Shown: positions 1 through 7,409, counted from the stretch's first letter. The stretch is 37,457 nt of DNA from Bacteroidales bacterium (GCA_012514255.1 JAAZAP010000386.1:1-37457), one strand, 5' to 3'. Notes: generated from the letters alone by a model not told the origin. Program-made: numbers and translations.

Positions 1-111
1 TCCCCTGCATCGCACCACGAGTGCAAAAACACCCCGACCTCTCTGCGTTCGATACGGGGCACGGCGCGCCACCGCGATGCTGCGGCAACATGCACACCGC
101 CGAACGTTAGC
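1..111 (+). other. right part of a truncated attC-like site
   Basis: The window opens in GC-rich, hairpin-prone sequence that ends CGAACGTTAGCAGCC (101-115), the same AACGTTAG core as at 1195-1202. The contrast with the AT-rich DNA that follows is sharp. No left arm matching the right arm around 90-105 is visible, so the site probably begins before the window. It is read as the attC of a preceding cassette and marks the left border of cassette 1. Confidence 0.5.
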
Positions 112-115
112 AGCC

Positions 116-462
116 AGTTAAATTCACCAAGACTGCTAGCTCATATTACTGACGAGATAATCTAATGAAAATAATGTAGATAATATTTTACAATAAATTG
201 GATTTTTCAGAAATAATAGTCTAAAAAGAGAATGTCATTTTTAATGAAAATTTCACTATTATTGCAACACTTAGAAACAACTGTACTTTGAGAACAATTC
301 TAAAATTGATAATTACAGCTTAATTAATCTCAGAAATCCACAGGTTAATTTTGGATAGTTCGGGAAACTCCTCCCGAGCAGGTTTCATATACAATTAATT
401 TTATAAAAAATGTCCTTTAATTAGGACAGAGTACATCTATGTAATTATTAAATCAAAAGAAA
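116..462. other. AT-rich non-coding leader of cassette 1
   Basis: No plausible gene lies in these roughly 350 bases. Two small inverted repeats are visible. TCGGGA/TCCCGA (360-365 with 372-377) has no following T-tract. TGTCCT/AGGACA (411-428, loop TTAATT) ends about 34 bases before the start codon at 463 and could be an operator or leader hairpin. No clear TAnnTTTG element was found. The long leader could let a cassette gene carry its own promoter, but this is inference. Confidence 0.4.
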
Positions 463-996
463 ATGTTTGACATAAGAAAAATTCAGGAACAAGTTTTATT
501 CACAGCAATAAAAAACGTGAGTAACGAGGAAGTAGCAGCTCAAATCACGGATAACCAACAGGAAGACAATCCAACTTGGGTGAAAAACACCATGAAACGA
601 TTGGACAAAGCATTCGATTCATTAACTGTAAAAAAAATCAGGATGTATTGCCAGTGTGGTTATGGAATGGACGAGAAATTAGCCTTGGTAAAAGAACTGA
701 TGGCAATGTCTTCAAGTTTAGAAGAATTTGGCAATCACGAAAAGGCTAAAGCCGCAGGACTTTCGTTCAGCAATGGCGAGTTATTTCTAATGTTTCCATT
801 TTGTCCATGTCCGATGCTTGCTGATGTCGAAAATTTAGAGACTAAAACATGGTGTCAATGTACTACTGGTTACAGCAAAGTACTTTTTGAGAAAGCATTC
901 GGGTGTAAGGTTGATGTGGAACTGCTCAAAAGTATAAAAGCAGGTGATGACATTTGTTTGATGAAAATCACTCCGCTTGGTGTACTTGAATTTTAA
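463..996 (+). CDS. cassette-borne cysteine-rich protein with three CxC pairs
   Basis: A 177-residue soluble protein with no signal peptide or membrane segment. It has eight cysteines, six of them in three CxC pairs: CQC (63-65), CPC (114-116) and CQC (131-133), plus Cys148 and Cys165. The C-terminal half (TWCQC-TTGY, then FGCKVDVELL, then GDDICLMKI) recalls small Cys-rich families such as the 2-aminothiazoline-4-carboxylate hydrolase-like / DUF6144-like proteins, but I cannot assign it firmly. The paired cysteines suggest metal or Fe-S binding or redox chemistry. The start ATG sits in an A-rich leader without a Shine-Dalgarno sequence, as is usual in Bacteroidota. It is the only gene of the first cassette and ends 73 bases before the attC-like site. 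Confidence 0.75.
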   Translation: MFDIRKIQEQVLFTAIKNVSNEEVAAQITDNQQEDNPTWVKNTMKRLDKAFDSLTVKKIRMYCQCGYGMDEKLALVKELMAMSSSLEEFGNHEKAKAAGLSFSNGELFLMFPFCPCPMLADVENLETKTWCQCTTGYSKVLFEKAFGCKVDVELLKSIKAGDDICLMKITPLGVLEF

Positions 997-1068
997 TATT
1001 TATAAAATATGTGTTGGAGGGATTTCTCACTTCAACACATATAATAAATTCAAATAACAATAGAAGAA

Positions 1069-1204
1069 AACCGGCTGCTAACAGCTGGTATAAGCAATAG
1101 TGGGGTTTGTGGGGTGCGTGGGGCATCTCCAGCCTCAAACTTATTGTAAACTGATAAGTGAGCGCTCCGAAAACCGCTCCTGCTCATACCATCAAACGTT
1201 AGGG
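1069..1204 (+). other. attC-like recombination site of cassette 1
   Basis: An imperfect palindrome of about 135 bases. The outer left core is CCGGCTGCTAAC (ending 1082) and the right core is AAACGTTAGGG (1194-1204). The inner arms are 1087-1103 (GGTATAAGCAATAGTGG) and 1174-1190, whose reverse complement matches at 13 of 17 positions. The centre holds a further small stem, ACTTAT/ATAAGT around 1139-1160. R''/L''/L'/R' order, asymmetry between the arms and a length at the long end of the attC range all fit an attC site. Similar repeats flank cassettes in other Bacteroidota as I recall them, but I cannot search here. Confidence 0.65.
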
Positions 1205-1250
1205 TTTATGGTGATTAATATTTAAGCATGTAGTACAAAAAAAAACAGTT

Positions 1251-1454
1251 ATGAGAAAATTCAGATTAATAATGATTATTGTCTGCTCAATTCTAATTGC
1301 AGGAATGCTTTTTACATTTGATTATAATAACCTTATCTCCAGATCTAACTTGGGTGCTTTTTTGGGAATAACAGCCATGATTCTAACAATAATATCTGCA
1401 ATCCTATCAACACGATATGAGAAAAAAGAAAAAAACAAAACCGGACAAACCTGA
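1251..1454 (+). CDS. small two-helix membrane protein of cassette 2
   Basis: A 67-residue protein with two predicted membrane helices (about residues 5-23 and 35-53), a short loop containing FDYNNLISRSN between them, and a strongly basic tail (YEKKEKNK). The length and layout resemble many small hypothetical membrane proteins carried by cassettes. The gene starts 53 bases after the GTTAG core and ends 20 bases before the TTAACCCTAAC half site, so it nearly fills its cassette. Codon use is AT-rich like the other cassette gene. Function unknown. Confidence 0.7.
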   Translation: MRKFRLIMIIVCSILIAGMLFTFDYNNLISRSNLGAFLGITAMILTIISAILSTRYEKKEKNKTGQT

Positions 1455-1473
1455 ATCCGTTTTAAAAAAAACA

Positions 1474-1484
1474 TTAACCCTAAC
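1474..1484 (+). other. R''-like half site ending cassette 2
   Basis: TTAACCCTAAC is complementary at 10 of 11 positions to the start of the same cassette (1198-1208). No matching GTTAG core follows before the next gene. A faint L'-like segment (GCTCCTCTCCTATGCA, about 1520-1536) is all that remains. The attC therefore looks truncated or decayed, and the array probably ends here. Confidence 0.5.
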
Positions 1485-1661
1485 AGACCGATATATTCCG
1501 TTTGCCTGTCATGGTTTTTGCTCCTCTCCTATGCAATTAAGTAGTAAAAGACAAAACTCCTGAAGAAGTGTGTGATGAGATATTATCCATTACAACATGA
1601 GAAGAGAGAAAATAACGCCTTATAACATATAGGAGTACAAAACTCATTCATGAGAATATAT

Positions 1662-1669
1662 TACATTTG
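1662..1669 (+). promoter_or_regulatory. Bacteroidota-type -7 element for the flavodoxin gene
   Basis: TACATTTG matches the Bacteroidota -7 consensus TAnnTTTG and lies 22 bases upstream of the ATG at 1692, leaving a short leader. No clear TTTG -33 element is seen about 19 bases further upstream. Confidence 0.4.
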
Positions 1670-1691
1670 GATCAACTGGAAATAATATCCT

Positions 1692-2297
1692 ATGAACAAA
1701 AGAAATTTTCTTAAAACTGGCTTTGCGGCAACCGGAGTTTTGCTAATCCCCAATAAAATATGGGCTCTGGACTTTTACCCCACAACAAATAATGTAGAAT
1801 GGGCTATATTATTTGGAACCTGGTGTGGTACAACCCGCGATGCAAGCGTTTGGATTTCGGAAGGAATGAATGGTATTGCAGATGTATTTGATGTTCGGGA
1901 AAATCCTGATTTATCAAAATACAAGCACGTTATAATCGGAGGGGCTATACGCAGTGGGGTGGTTTCAGATGAACTTCAGAATTACTTAACGAAACACAAG
2001 TCAATTATTAAAAATAAGACCAGGGGGTTATTTGCTGTTTGCGGAAATATGAGACAACCAATTACTCAGGAACAGTATACCAAATTCATTCATAATCATC
2101 TGGGAATATTAACAGGATCAGATAAAGTTCCTTCCAGGGTGTTTCCGGGAAGAATTACATGGGGTCTTATGGAACCAGAAGTACAAAAACAGATGAAAGC
2201 TATTCCAAATATGGAAGAATATGATAATCTCAGACGAAGCGAGTGTATGGATTTTGGAAGAGAGATATTGCTATCAATTAATGAGATACAGGATTGA
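1692..2297 (+). CDS. flavodoxin-domain protein with N-terminal export signal
   Basis: A 201-residue protein. Residues 1-26 form a signal peptide beginning NKRNFLKTG, a Tat-like motif with KR in place of RR. The mature part is a flavodoxin fold: a first beta strand followed by a phosphate-binding-type loop (FGTWCGTTRDAS), then KYKHVIIGGAIRSG and a GLFAVCGNM strand-loop where the isoalloxazine ring would sit. It resembles the flavodoxin_5 group that includes HemG-type protoporphyrinogen oxidases, but the substrate cannot be assigned. A Tat-like export signal fits a protein that folds around FMN before transport. It lies just right of the cassette array, has its own promoter element and is similarly AT-rich, so it may also have been acquired. 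Confidence 0.75.
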   Translation: MNKRNFLKTGFAATGVLLIPNKIWALDFYPTTNNVEWAILFGTWCGTTRDASVWISEGMNGIADVFDVRENPDLSKYKHVIIGGAIRSGVVSDELQNYLTKHKSIIKNKTRGLFAVCGNMRQPITQEQYTKFIHNHLGILTGSDKVPSRVFPGRITWGLMEPEVQKQMKAIPNMEEYDNLRRSECMDFGREILLSINEIQD

Positions 2298-2999
2298 TGG
2301 AAGATTCATGAAATTCAATATATTGTATCCCTACAGACCAAAAGAACAAGAAATATTCCTTTTGCACAAGCGATGCCATATAGTAAAAAGTCTGTGCAAA
2401 CGAACTTTAGCGGCAAGCTTATCTCAGATTCTTGATTGAATAAACAATACTTCCGCCAACAAGTCGGTATATGCGATTAACCATAATCGCCTTTGGCGAT
2501 GCTCATTGAGCCCGGAATCCACCCCAAAAGCTGTGTATTCTCTGGTAAGCTCTCCGCACCGCGACTGATTTCTCTGCACTGATCCGCCAGACCAGCACCC
2601 TAAAAGAGTGTATCTTCTCTGATCAGCGCTCCGCACCGCGACTGATTTCTCTGCACTGATCCGCCAGACCAGCACCCCAAAACCAGGTGGCACTTTATCG
2701 GCCCGGTTTTGTAGCTGAAGCCGTCAGGCCAAACCCACAACCTGACCACGTCAACCAACTGTTAGTCCCGGGAAACTCTTAAAGCATTGAGTTTTACTGA
2801 TGGTCTTACCGAAAAATCCAAAATTACCGATATTGGGTGCAGAAAAGGCGATTAAAGAATGGTGTTGGGTCAAAACACAGTGGGCGAAATTATCAGTGTT
2901 TGGCGGATATTTTTGAAGCAGTCCAACACTGCTCCTCGTCCCAACCGATCCGGAAAACCATATAGTTGTTGAGAAGGAATACCAAAACATCCTGACACT
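2298..2999. other. non-coding 700-base gap with hairpins and tandem repeat
   Basis: No convincing gene. The composition shifts here from AT-rich (accessory) to the roughly balanced DNA of the rest of the window. Visible structure: the inverted repeat GCGATTA/TAATCGC (2473-2479 with 2484-2490), the adjoining hairpin TCGCC-TTT-GGCGA (2487-2499), and the 76/77-bp tandem repeat at 2521-2680. Open frames on the minus strand across the repeat and at 2751-3008 have low-complexity or unrecognisable translations. The latter includes a His/Ser/Pro-rich stretch I could not place and could be a decayed gene. Confidence 0.5.
2521..2680. repeat. tandem repeat, period 76-77 bp, about two copies
   Basis: Units begin with ACCCyAAAA at 2521, 2597 and 2674. 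The distal 49 bases of each unit (2552-2600 and 2629-2677) are identical, while the proximal part (after ACCCyAAAA) has diverged. The third unit is cut off after a few bases. Exact identity of the 49-base part suggests recent duplication or homogenisation. Confidence 0.8.
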
Positions 3000-3764
3000 A
3001 TGATACATAGAATTAAACGATTGACCCTGCTTTCACTCCTGATCCTATCTTATCTGTTGTTTTCGTATAACTACTTTAATGGCTGGTGGTATTCATCAAT
3101 TGGGACAATACTTGTCCTGATTTTCAGCTATTTAATCTGGAAGAATGATTTCCTCAAACATATCGGACTGCAATTGAACGTAAAACGAATTGTCAGTTCA
3201 TTTTTGCTTGCTGCCGTCATAACAATCTGCTCTGCCCTGATAATGAGATATATAGCCGGGAAGCACGATGTGATTATCAATCCTTCAACCTGGCATAATT
3301 ATTATCACGATGTTTTTTATATTCTGAATGAAGAGATTGTAATCGGTGCAATGTTGCTTTTCGGGTTGGTCCATAAGAAAAAAATACGACCACTGGTTGC
3401 CTCGGTCGGATTAGCCGTCTTTTTTGCACTGATTCATTTCGTTTTCTATAAATGGATCTTTCTGGACAGGGGAATAATAGGCATCGTAACCCTGACAACC
3501 CTGTTCATGGTTGGTTTCGTAAGGAACAGCCTGATCCTTATGACCGGTCATATCGGATATTCCTGGGCCCTTCATTATGGATGGATGATAGTAATGATGG
3601 GGAGTATACACACTTATATGGATACAGAATTGTGGGTGACCGAATCAGAAAAGTTCAATATGTATCTGGGATCCTTCGAAATGCTGATAATATCGGCAAC
3701 AATGGCCGTTTTAACAGGCATATACTGGTTCAAAAGACCAGGGCTCAGGCCACTCATCCGGTAA
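3000..3764 (+). CDS. CPBP-family intramembrane protease-like protein
   Basis: A 254-residue polytopic membrane protein with about seven hydrophobic segments. The CPBP (Abi/Rce1-like) motifs can be traced in order: the glutamate pair E111-E112 (NEEIVIGA), FxxxH at F142-H146 within FFALIHFVFY, and a later His-containing helix GHIGYSWALHYGW (H184, H192). The family are intramembrane glutamate metalloproteases, some of which process peptides or prenylated proteins. The normally conserved Arg of EExxxR is Gly116 here, so activity is uncertain. It is followed 20 bases later by another small membrane protein and may be cotranscribed. No good promoter element was seen upstream. Confidence 0.65.
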   Translation: MIHRIKRLTLLSLLILSYLLFSYNYFNGWWYSSIGTILVLIFSYLIWKNDFLKHIGLQLNVKRIVSSFLLAAVITICSALIMRYIAGKHDVIINPSTWHNYYHDVFYILNEEIVIGAMLLFGLVHKKKIRPLVASVGLAVFFALIHFVFYKWIFLDRGIIGIVTLTTLFMVGFVRNSLILMTGHIGYSWALHYGWMIVMMGSIHTYMDTELWVTESEKFNMYLGSFEMLIISATMAVLTGIYWFKRPGLRPLIR

Positions 3765-3784
3765 CCATAACCACGAAGTGACAA

Positions 3785-4237
3785 ATGAAAAAGATTTTCC
3801 AGACCTATTCAGGCGAGATCTCATTTGAGGAGAACCATTTGCAGATCAATGACAATCAGCCAAAATGGCTCAAGGCAACCAGTCTTGCGGCCATAATCTC
3901 AGCAGTTATTTACGGTATACTTCTTATCGCAAAGTTCTCCGGGACCAACGACCCGTTTGACTTCTGGCCAGGATTACTAATGGTGATACTGGGGATTCCG
4001 GCCGGAATAGTTCAGTGGAGAATAACATATATTGACCGGATAGCCTATGACGATATGAGAAGTGTAAAAATACATCGCAACATGGCCAATCATCTGTTTG
4101 CCGATATTAAAATCCATACCGGCATGAAGCGGAGGATAGTGCTTGACGAAGAGGATCTGGGAAGGTTTTCCAGAGACCATCTTGACGAGCTACTTAAAGT
4201 GTTCAACAAAAAACGCGTTCCAATAATCTCCACCTGA
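3785..4237 (+). CDS. small two-TM protein, function unknown
   Basis: A 150-residue protein: a basic/acidic N-terminal strand region (1-28), two close membrane helices (about 31-50 and 60-80), then a cytoplasmic-looking C-terminal domain (ITYIDRIAYDDMRSVKIHRN, then LADIKIHTGMKRRIVLDEEDLGRF). The alternating strand pattern after the hairpin is reminiscent of bacterial PH-like domains placed next to a TM pair, but this is only a resemblance. It starts 20 bases after the CPBP-like gene, so the two are likely one transcript. Not recognised as a named family. Confidence 0.65.
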   Translation: MKKIFQTYSGEISFEENHLQINDNQPKWLKATSLAAIISAVIYGILLIAKFSGTNDPFDFWPGLLMVILGIPAGIVQWRITYIDRIAYDDMRSVKIHRNMANHLFADIKIHTGMKRRIVLDEEDLGRFSRDHLDELLKVFNKKRVPIIST

Positions 4238-4320
4238 AGACGGCAATAATTTGTATCATTGCACCTGAATCAGACCGTACCATGAAATACTTCAATAAAT
4301 GAATTTCAAATATTAGTAGA

Positions 4321-4860
4321 ATGAAACGAATTAAATCTCTCTTTATGCTTTTTACCCTGATAATCCTGACAGCCTTCAGCTCTTGTGCTTCGATACCCAA
4401 AGGTGCCACCGCCATCAAGCCTTTTGATAAAGAAAGCTACCTCGGCAAATGGTATGAGATTGCGCGGCTCGATTTCAGGTTCGAACGGAACCTGAACAAC
4501 ACAACCGCACAGTACTCAATCAATGAAGATGGAACAATTAAGGTTGACAACCAGGGGTACAACACTGTCAAGGAGGAATGGAGTCAGGCCATTGGCAAGG
4601 CGAAGTTCGTCGGAGACGAAGACATTGCCATGCTAAAGGTATCATTCTTTGGTCCGTTTTATTCGGGATACAATGTGATAGCCCTTGATGATGAGTATAA
4701 ATATGCCCTGGTAGCCGGGGAGAGTCTGAAGTATTTATGGATCTTGTCCCGGGAAACCACCATCCCAGATGAGATAAAGACGAAATATCTGAAGCTTGCA
4801 CAGGAAATAGGTTACAGCACATCTGAACTAATATGGGTAGAGCATAACAGCTCCAGATAA
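4321..4860 (+). CDS. blc: bacterial lipocalin lipoprotein (Blc-like)
   Basis: A 179-residue lipoprotein. The signal peptide ends in AFSSC with lipidated Cys22. The lipocalin signature GKWYEIARLDFRFE begins at Gly42, with Trp44 in its invariant place. The strand pattern continues through the central YNVIALDDEYKYALV repeat to the C-terminal Arg strand (LWILSRE, followed by a helix KTKYLKLAQEIG). Length is normal for Blc proteins. These outer-membrane lipocalins bind fatty acids or lysophospholipids and are linked to envelope stress and lipid storage or repair. It stands alone, with 83 bases before it and about 400 after. Identification is firm, ligand unknown. Confidence 0.93.
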   Translation: MKRIKSLFMLFTLIILTAFSSCASIPKGATAIKPFDKESYLGKWYEIARLDFRFERNLNNTTAQYSINEDGTIKVDNQGYNTVKEEWSQAIGKAKFVGDEDIAMLKVSFFGPFYSGYNVIALDDEYKYALVAGESLKYLWILSRETTIPDEIKTKYLKLAQEIGYSTSELIWVEHNSSR

Positions 4861-5259
4861 GGTTCTCAGACATTAATGCAATCCTCACCGCAACGGTCCG
4901 GATGTCCATCTCGGGACGTTCCGGCCTGGTCATACAAAAATGATCAAAGTGGCGCTTTGTCAGTAGCCCGGATTGGAAACCAGGCACCAGAATACAGTGA
5001 AAATGATCAATAGAAATCGGGGCCGGCAGTAATGTCATGAATGATATCCCGTCTGACGTATTTACTGCTGGCAATTTCTGAAAGATAATCAGGGATCTGA
5101 CACAGCAAGGCGGCCAGCAACCGGTTTTCGGGACGGGAATTCAGCAATCGCTGAGCCACAGAAGTACTCCGCAAGGCTCGTAGTGAGTCAATCCGTCAGC
5201 CAGCCAATGAACATTGAACTGTATGCTGTGTTTTCTTTTTGGAGAAAATCTCAGCAATC
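4861..5259. other. non-coding gap
   Basis: About 400 bases with no supportable gene, repeat or clear terminator. The open frame on the minus strand (up to 5074) overlaps the lipocalin gene and has no recognisable domain. The last 21 bases contain a TTG-initiated extension of the next gene that I did not adopt; a GGAG at 5241-5244 lies 15 bases before the chosen ATG. Confidence 0.4.
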
Positions 5260-5820
5260 ATGAACAGAAAGGAGTTGTCACTGACGCAGAGCGAAGAGAT
5301 GTTCAGAATCCTGAAGGACCGCTTCGAAAGAAATATGAACCGGCACAGAGGCTTAAAATGGGATGAGCTGGTAATGAGGCTGAAGTCCAGAGAGGATAAG
5401 GTCTGGTCGCTTAGTGAGATGGAAAAAACCGGTGGTGAGCCTGATGTTGTTGGATACGACAGTCAGACTGGTGAGTATATATTCTTCGACTGCTCCCCTG
5501 AGAGTCCGGGCGGCAGGCGCAGCCTCTGCTATGATGATGAAGCACGGCAGTCCAGGAAATCGGCTCCCCCTGAAAAAACCGCCGCCGGCATGGCTTCAGA
5601 TATGTGCATTGAGATTCTCACTGAGGAACAGTACCTGGATCTCCAGAAGCTCGGGGAGTTTGATCTGAAGACTTCAAGCTGGCTTAAGACTCCGAAACAG
5701 ATCCGGGAACTGGGCGGAGCGATCTTCGGTGACCGGCGCTTCGGGCGTGTATTTATCTATCATAACGGAGCGGCCTCCTATTATGGTGTAAGAGGTTTCA
5801 GGGGCTCACTCAGGATCTGA
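5260..5820 (+). CDS. DUF4256 family protein
   Basis: A 186-residue soluble protein matching DUF4256 nearly end to end: the N-terminal helix with ERNMNRHRGLKW, then WSLSEMEKTGGEPDVVG, EYIFFDCSPESPGGRRSLCYD, the middle helix ending IEILTEEQYLDLQKLGEFD, TSSWLKTPKQIRELGGA, and the C-terminal VFIYHNGAASYYGVRGFRG. The family is widespread in bacteria with no established function. Conserved Asp/Cys/Arg residues in the DCSPES-GRRSLCYD segment could form a site. The start at 5260 was chosen because family members begin just before this point; an in-frame TTG at 5239 would add seven residues. Confidence 0.9.
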   Translation: MNRKELSLTQSEEMFRILKDRFERNMNRHRGLKWDELVMRLKSREDKVWSLSEMEKTGGEPDVVGYDSQTGEYIFFDCSPESPGGRRSLCYDDEARQSRKSAPPEKTAAGMASDMCIEILTEEQYLDLQKLGEFDLKTSSWLKTPKQIRELGGAIFGDRRFGRVFIYHNGAASYYGVRGFRGSLRI

Positions 5821-6111
5821 TACCCTCCCACAGGGAACTATTAAGGAGAATAACCGCTTTCGGGATATTCATGACCGCAAAGATCACAATGGGTCTGCTG
5901 ATACTGTGGCAGCCCCGGGAGTCGGTGAACCGTTTGACAAATCGAATATGATACCGACTGGCATGATGCAACTTTTTCAGTAATTTTAGCATCCGGGATA
6001 ACTTGACACTGTGACGGTCAGTCAATACCGGCGCCGGATCAGGAAAACCTTTGTTACAAAGAAACCACTGGTGCAACAGAGAACAGTCGCACTCCCGTTA
6101 TAACAGAACCT

Positions 6112-6597
6112 ATGAAGAAACTGGAAGATCTTTTGCTAATAGGAGACCCGTTGCTTTACGAAAAGAGTGCGCCGGTTCTTGAAACTGAACTCCCCCTTGT
6201 CAGGGATTGGGTTGCTGACCTTCACAATGTGATGGAGGAGATAAGGGCCAGGTACGGTTTTGGCAGGGGCATCGCCGCGCCGCAGCTCGGCATTATGAAA
6301 AGGCTGATCTACATCAATATTGATATGCCGGTTATAATAATCAATCCGGAGATCACCGAGGCAGCCGCTGAGATGTTTGAGGTATGGGACGACTGTATGT
6401 GCCTGCCGAATCTCCTTGTAAAGGTGAGGCGTCACCGAAGCCTGAAACTGAGATACCTCAATGAGAAATGGCAGCCGCGAAGATGGCATGTTGAGGATGA
6501 CCTCGCCGAACTGGTGCAGCATGAATATGACCACCTCGACGGAATTCTGTGTACAATGCGCGCCATCGACTGTAAGTCGTTCAAATGGAGGCAGTAA
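6112..6597 (+). CDS. def: peptide deformylase-like protein
   Basis: A 161-residue protein with the polypeptide deformylase layout: motif 1 GRGIAAPQLG (about residues 51-60), motif 2 region WDDCMCLPN (about 101-109) and motif 3 QHEYDHLDG (about 136-144) with the zinc HExxH. True deformylases remove the formyl group from nascent Met and bind metal with one Cys of motif 2 (EGCLS) and two His of motif 3. Here motif 2 reads DDCMC, so the metal-binding Cys is present but its neighbours differ. It may be a second, divergent deformylase or act on another N-formyl substrate. It is shorter than typical Def at the C terminus. It stands alone, with about 290 bases before it that show nothing clear. Confidence 0.85.
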   Translation: MKKLEDLLLIGDPLLYEKSAPVLETELPLVRDWVADLHNVMEEIRARYGFGRGIAAPQLGIMKRLIYINIDMPVIIINPEITEAAAEMFEVWDDCMCLPNLLVKVRRHRSLKLRYLNEKWQPRRWHVEDDLAELVQHEYDHLDGILCTMRAIDCKSFKWRQ

Positions 6598-6709
6598 GGC
6601 ACTCGGCACTCAGCTCTCAGCAGTCAGCAGGGTCAATAGTTGACACACCAGACACCAGGTAACAGATATTGCCAGAAACCTTCCTGCCCGAACAGACGGT
6701 GATATTAGT

Positions 6710-6717
6710 TATCTTTG
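6710..6717 (+). promoter_or_regulatory. Bacteroidota-type -7 element
   Basis: TATCTTTG fits TAnnTTTG exactly and ends 21 bases before the ATG at 6738. It lies inside the longer TTG-started frame from 6669, which supports the shorter start. No clear -33 TTTG. Confidence 0.45.
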
Positions 6718-6737
6718 ATACATCAACAAGACAACGC

Positions 6738-7409
6738 ATGGCAGAAAGAACAGCAACAGTAATAGGCGCCACCGGCCTGATAGGAAGTCACCTTGTTACC
6801 CTCCTTTCCGGTGATGGTCATTTCACCGGGGTCAGAATAATCGCAAGGCGAATGCCTGACATAGTGCCGCAGGGCACCGAAGTCAGGGTCATCAACTTTG
6901 AGGACCCGGAGGCGTTCATGTCGGCCATAGAAGGCAGTGAAGCAGTTTTCTGCGCTGTTGGCACCACCCGGAAGAAGGTAAAGGGCGACATGGATGCCTA
7001 CCGGAAGGTTGATCATGACATACCGGTGAACGCCGCCAGTCACTGCCAGCAGGCCGGGTGCCGTCACTATGCGCTTGTCTCTTCGGTAGGGGCTTCATCC
7101 GGGAGCGCCAATTTCTACCTTAAATTCAAGGGTGATGCCGAAGAAGCCATTGCCGGAATGGGTATCCCATCGGTTTCTGTATTCAGACCTTCTATGCTTA
7201 TTGGTAAGCGTAATGAGTTCCGCCTGGCGGAGGAAATAGCAAAGATCTTTGCCCCTCCCCTCTCCTTCCTTTTCCCTGCAAGATACAGGCCTATAAAAGG
7301 TCATACTGTGGCACAGGCCATGATCGCTGCCGCAAAACGCGAAGAGCCGGGATTAAAGGTATATCACTTCAATGAGATGAAGGCTCTCATAAAGGGCGGT
7401 GAAGCCTGA
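6738..7409 (+). CDS. NAD(P)-binding atypical SDR, TIP30/HTATIP2-like
   Basis: A 223-residue Rossmann-fold protein. The dinucleotide-binding GATGLIG (GxxGxxG) follows the first strand directly (about residues 8-14). A second strand VRIIARR supplies a basic NADP-type end. It then has FCAVGTTRKK and the SDR active-site segment LVSSVGAS with a YLKFK (YxxxK) pair, and the later PSMLIGKRNEFR stretch typical of TIP30/YwnB-like atypical SDRs. Substrate unknown. The start at 6738 was chosen because it places the nucleotide-binding strand at the N terminus and sits 21 bases after a promoter-like element. It is followed after 33 bases by a GNAT gene and is probably cotranscribed. Confidence 0.85.
   Translation: MAERTATVIGATGLIGSHLVTLLSGDGHFTGVRIIARRMPDIVPQGTEVRVINFEDPEAFMSAIEGSEAVFCAVGTTRKKVKGDMDAYRKVDHDIPVNAASHCQQAGCRHYALVSSVGASSGSANFYLKFKGDAEEAIAGMGIPSVSVFRPSMLIGKRNEFRLAEEIAKIFAPPLSFLFPARYRPIKGHTVAQAMIAAAKREEPGLKVYHFNEMKALIKGGEA

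Larger units (their letters stand above)
106..1484 (+). mobile_element. integron-like gene cassette array (two cassettes, no integrase in window)
   Basis: Two consecutive cassettes are delimited by GTTAG cores preceded by AAC. Cassette 1 starts GTTAGCAGCC (106-115), and the reverse complement GGCTGCTAAC lies at 1073-1082, downstream of its only gene. Cassette 2 starts GTTAGGGTTTA (1198-1208), and its near reverse complement TTAACCCTAAC (10 of 11) lies at 1474-1484, just after its gene. This is what integron cassettes show: the R' half at the start of a cassette pairs with the R'' half of the cassette's own attC site once the cassette is circular. The whole stretch is AT-rich relative to the rest of the window. 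No integrase gene is present, so this would be a CALIN-type cluster or the end of an array that extends left of position 1. The last attC appears decayed after 1484. Confidence 0.65.

Noticed and set aside
1..60. GTTCGATACGGGGC-like segment that recalls a tRNA T-arm
   Set aside because: No acceptor, D or anticodon arms can be built around it; it fits better as part of the truncated attC-like site.
2424..2693. Open frame on the minus strand across the tandem repeat
   Set aside because: The translation simply repeats the DNA repeat and has no recognisable domain.
2751..3008. 85-codon open frame on the minus strand overlapping the start of the CPBP-like gene
   Set aside because: No recognisable domain, signal or good start context. 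It might be a decayed gene but cannot be supported.
5239..5259. TTG-initiated extension of the DUF4256 gene
   Set aside because: Family members start at about the ATG at 5260, and the extension has no conserved residues.
6598..6668. Low-complexity CACTCGGCACTCAGCTCTCAGCAGTCAGCAG run
   Set aside because: Looks like simple intergenic low-complexity sequence; no repeat unit, hairpin or terminator of note.
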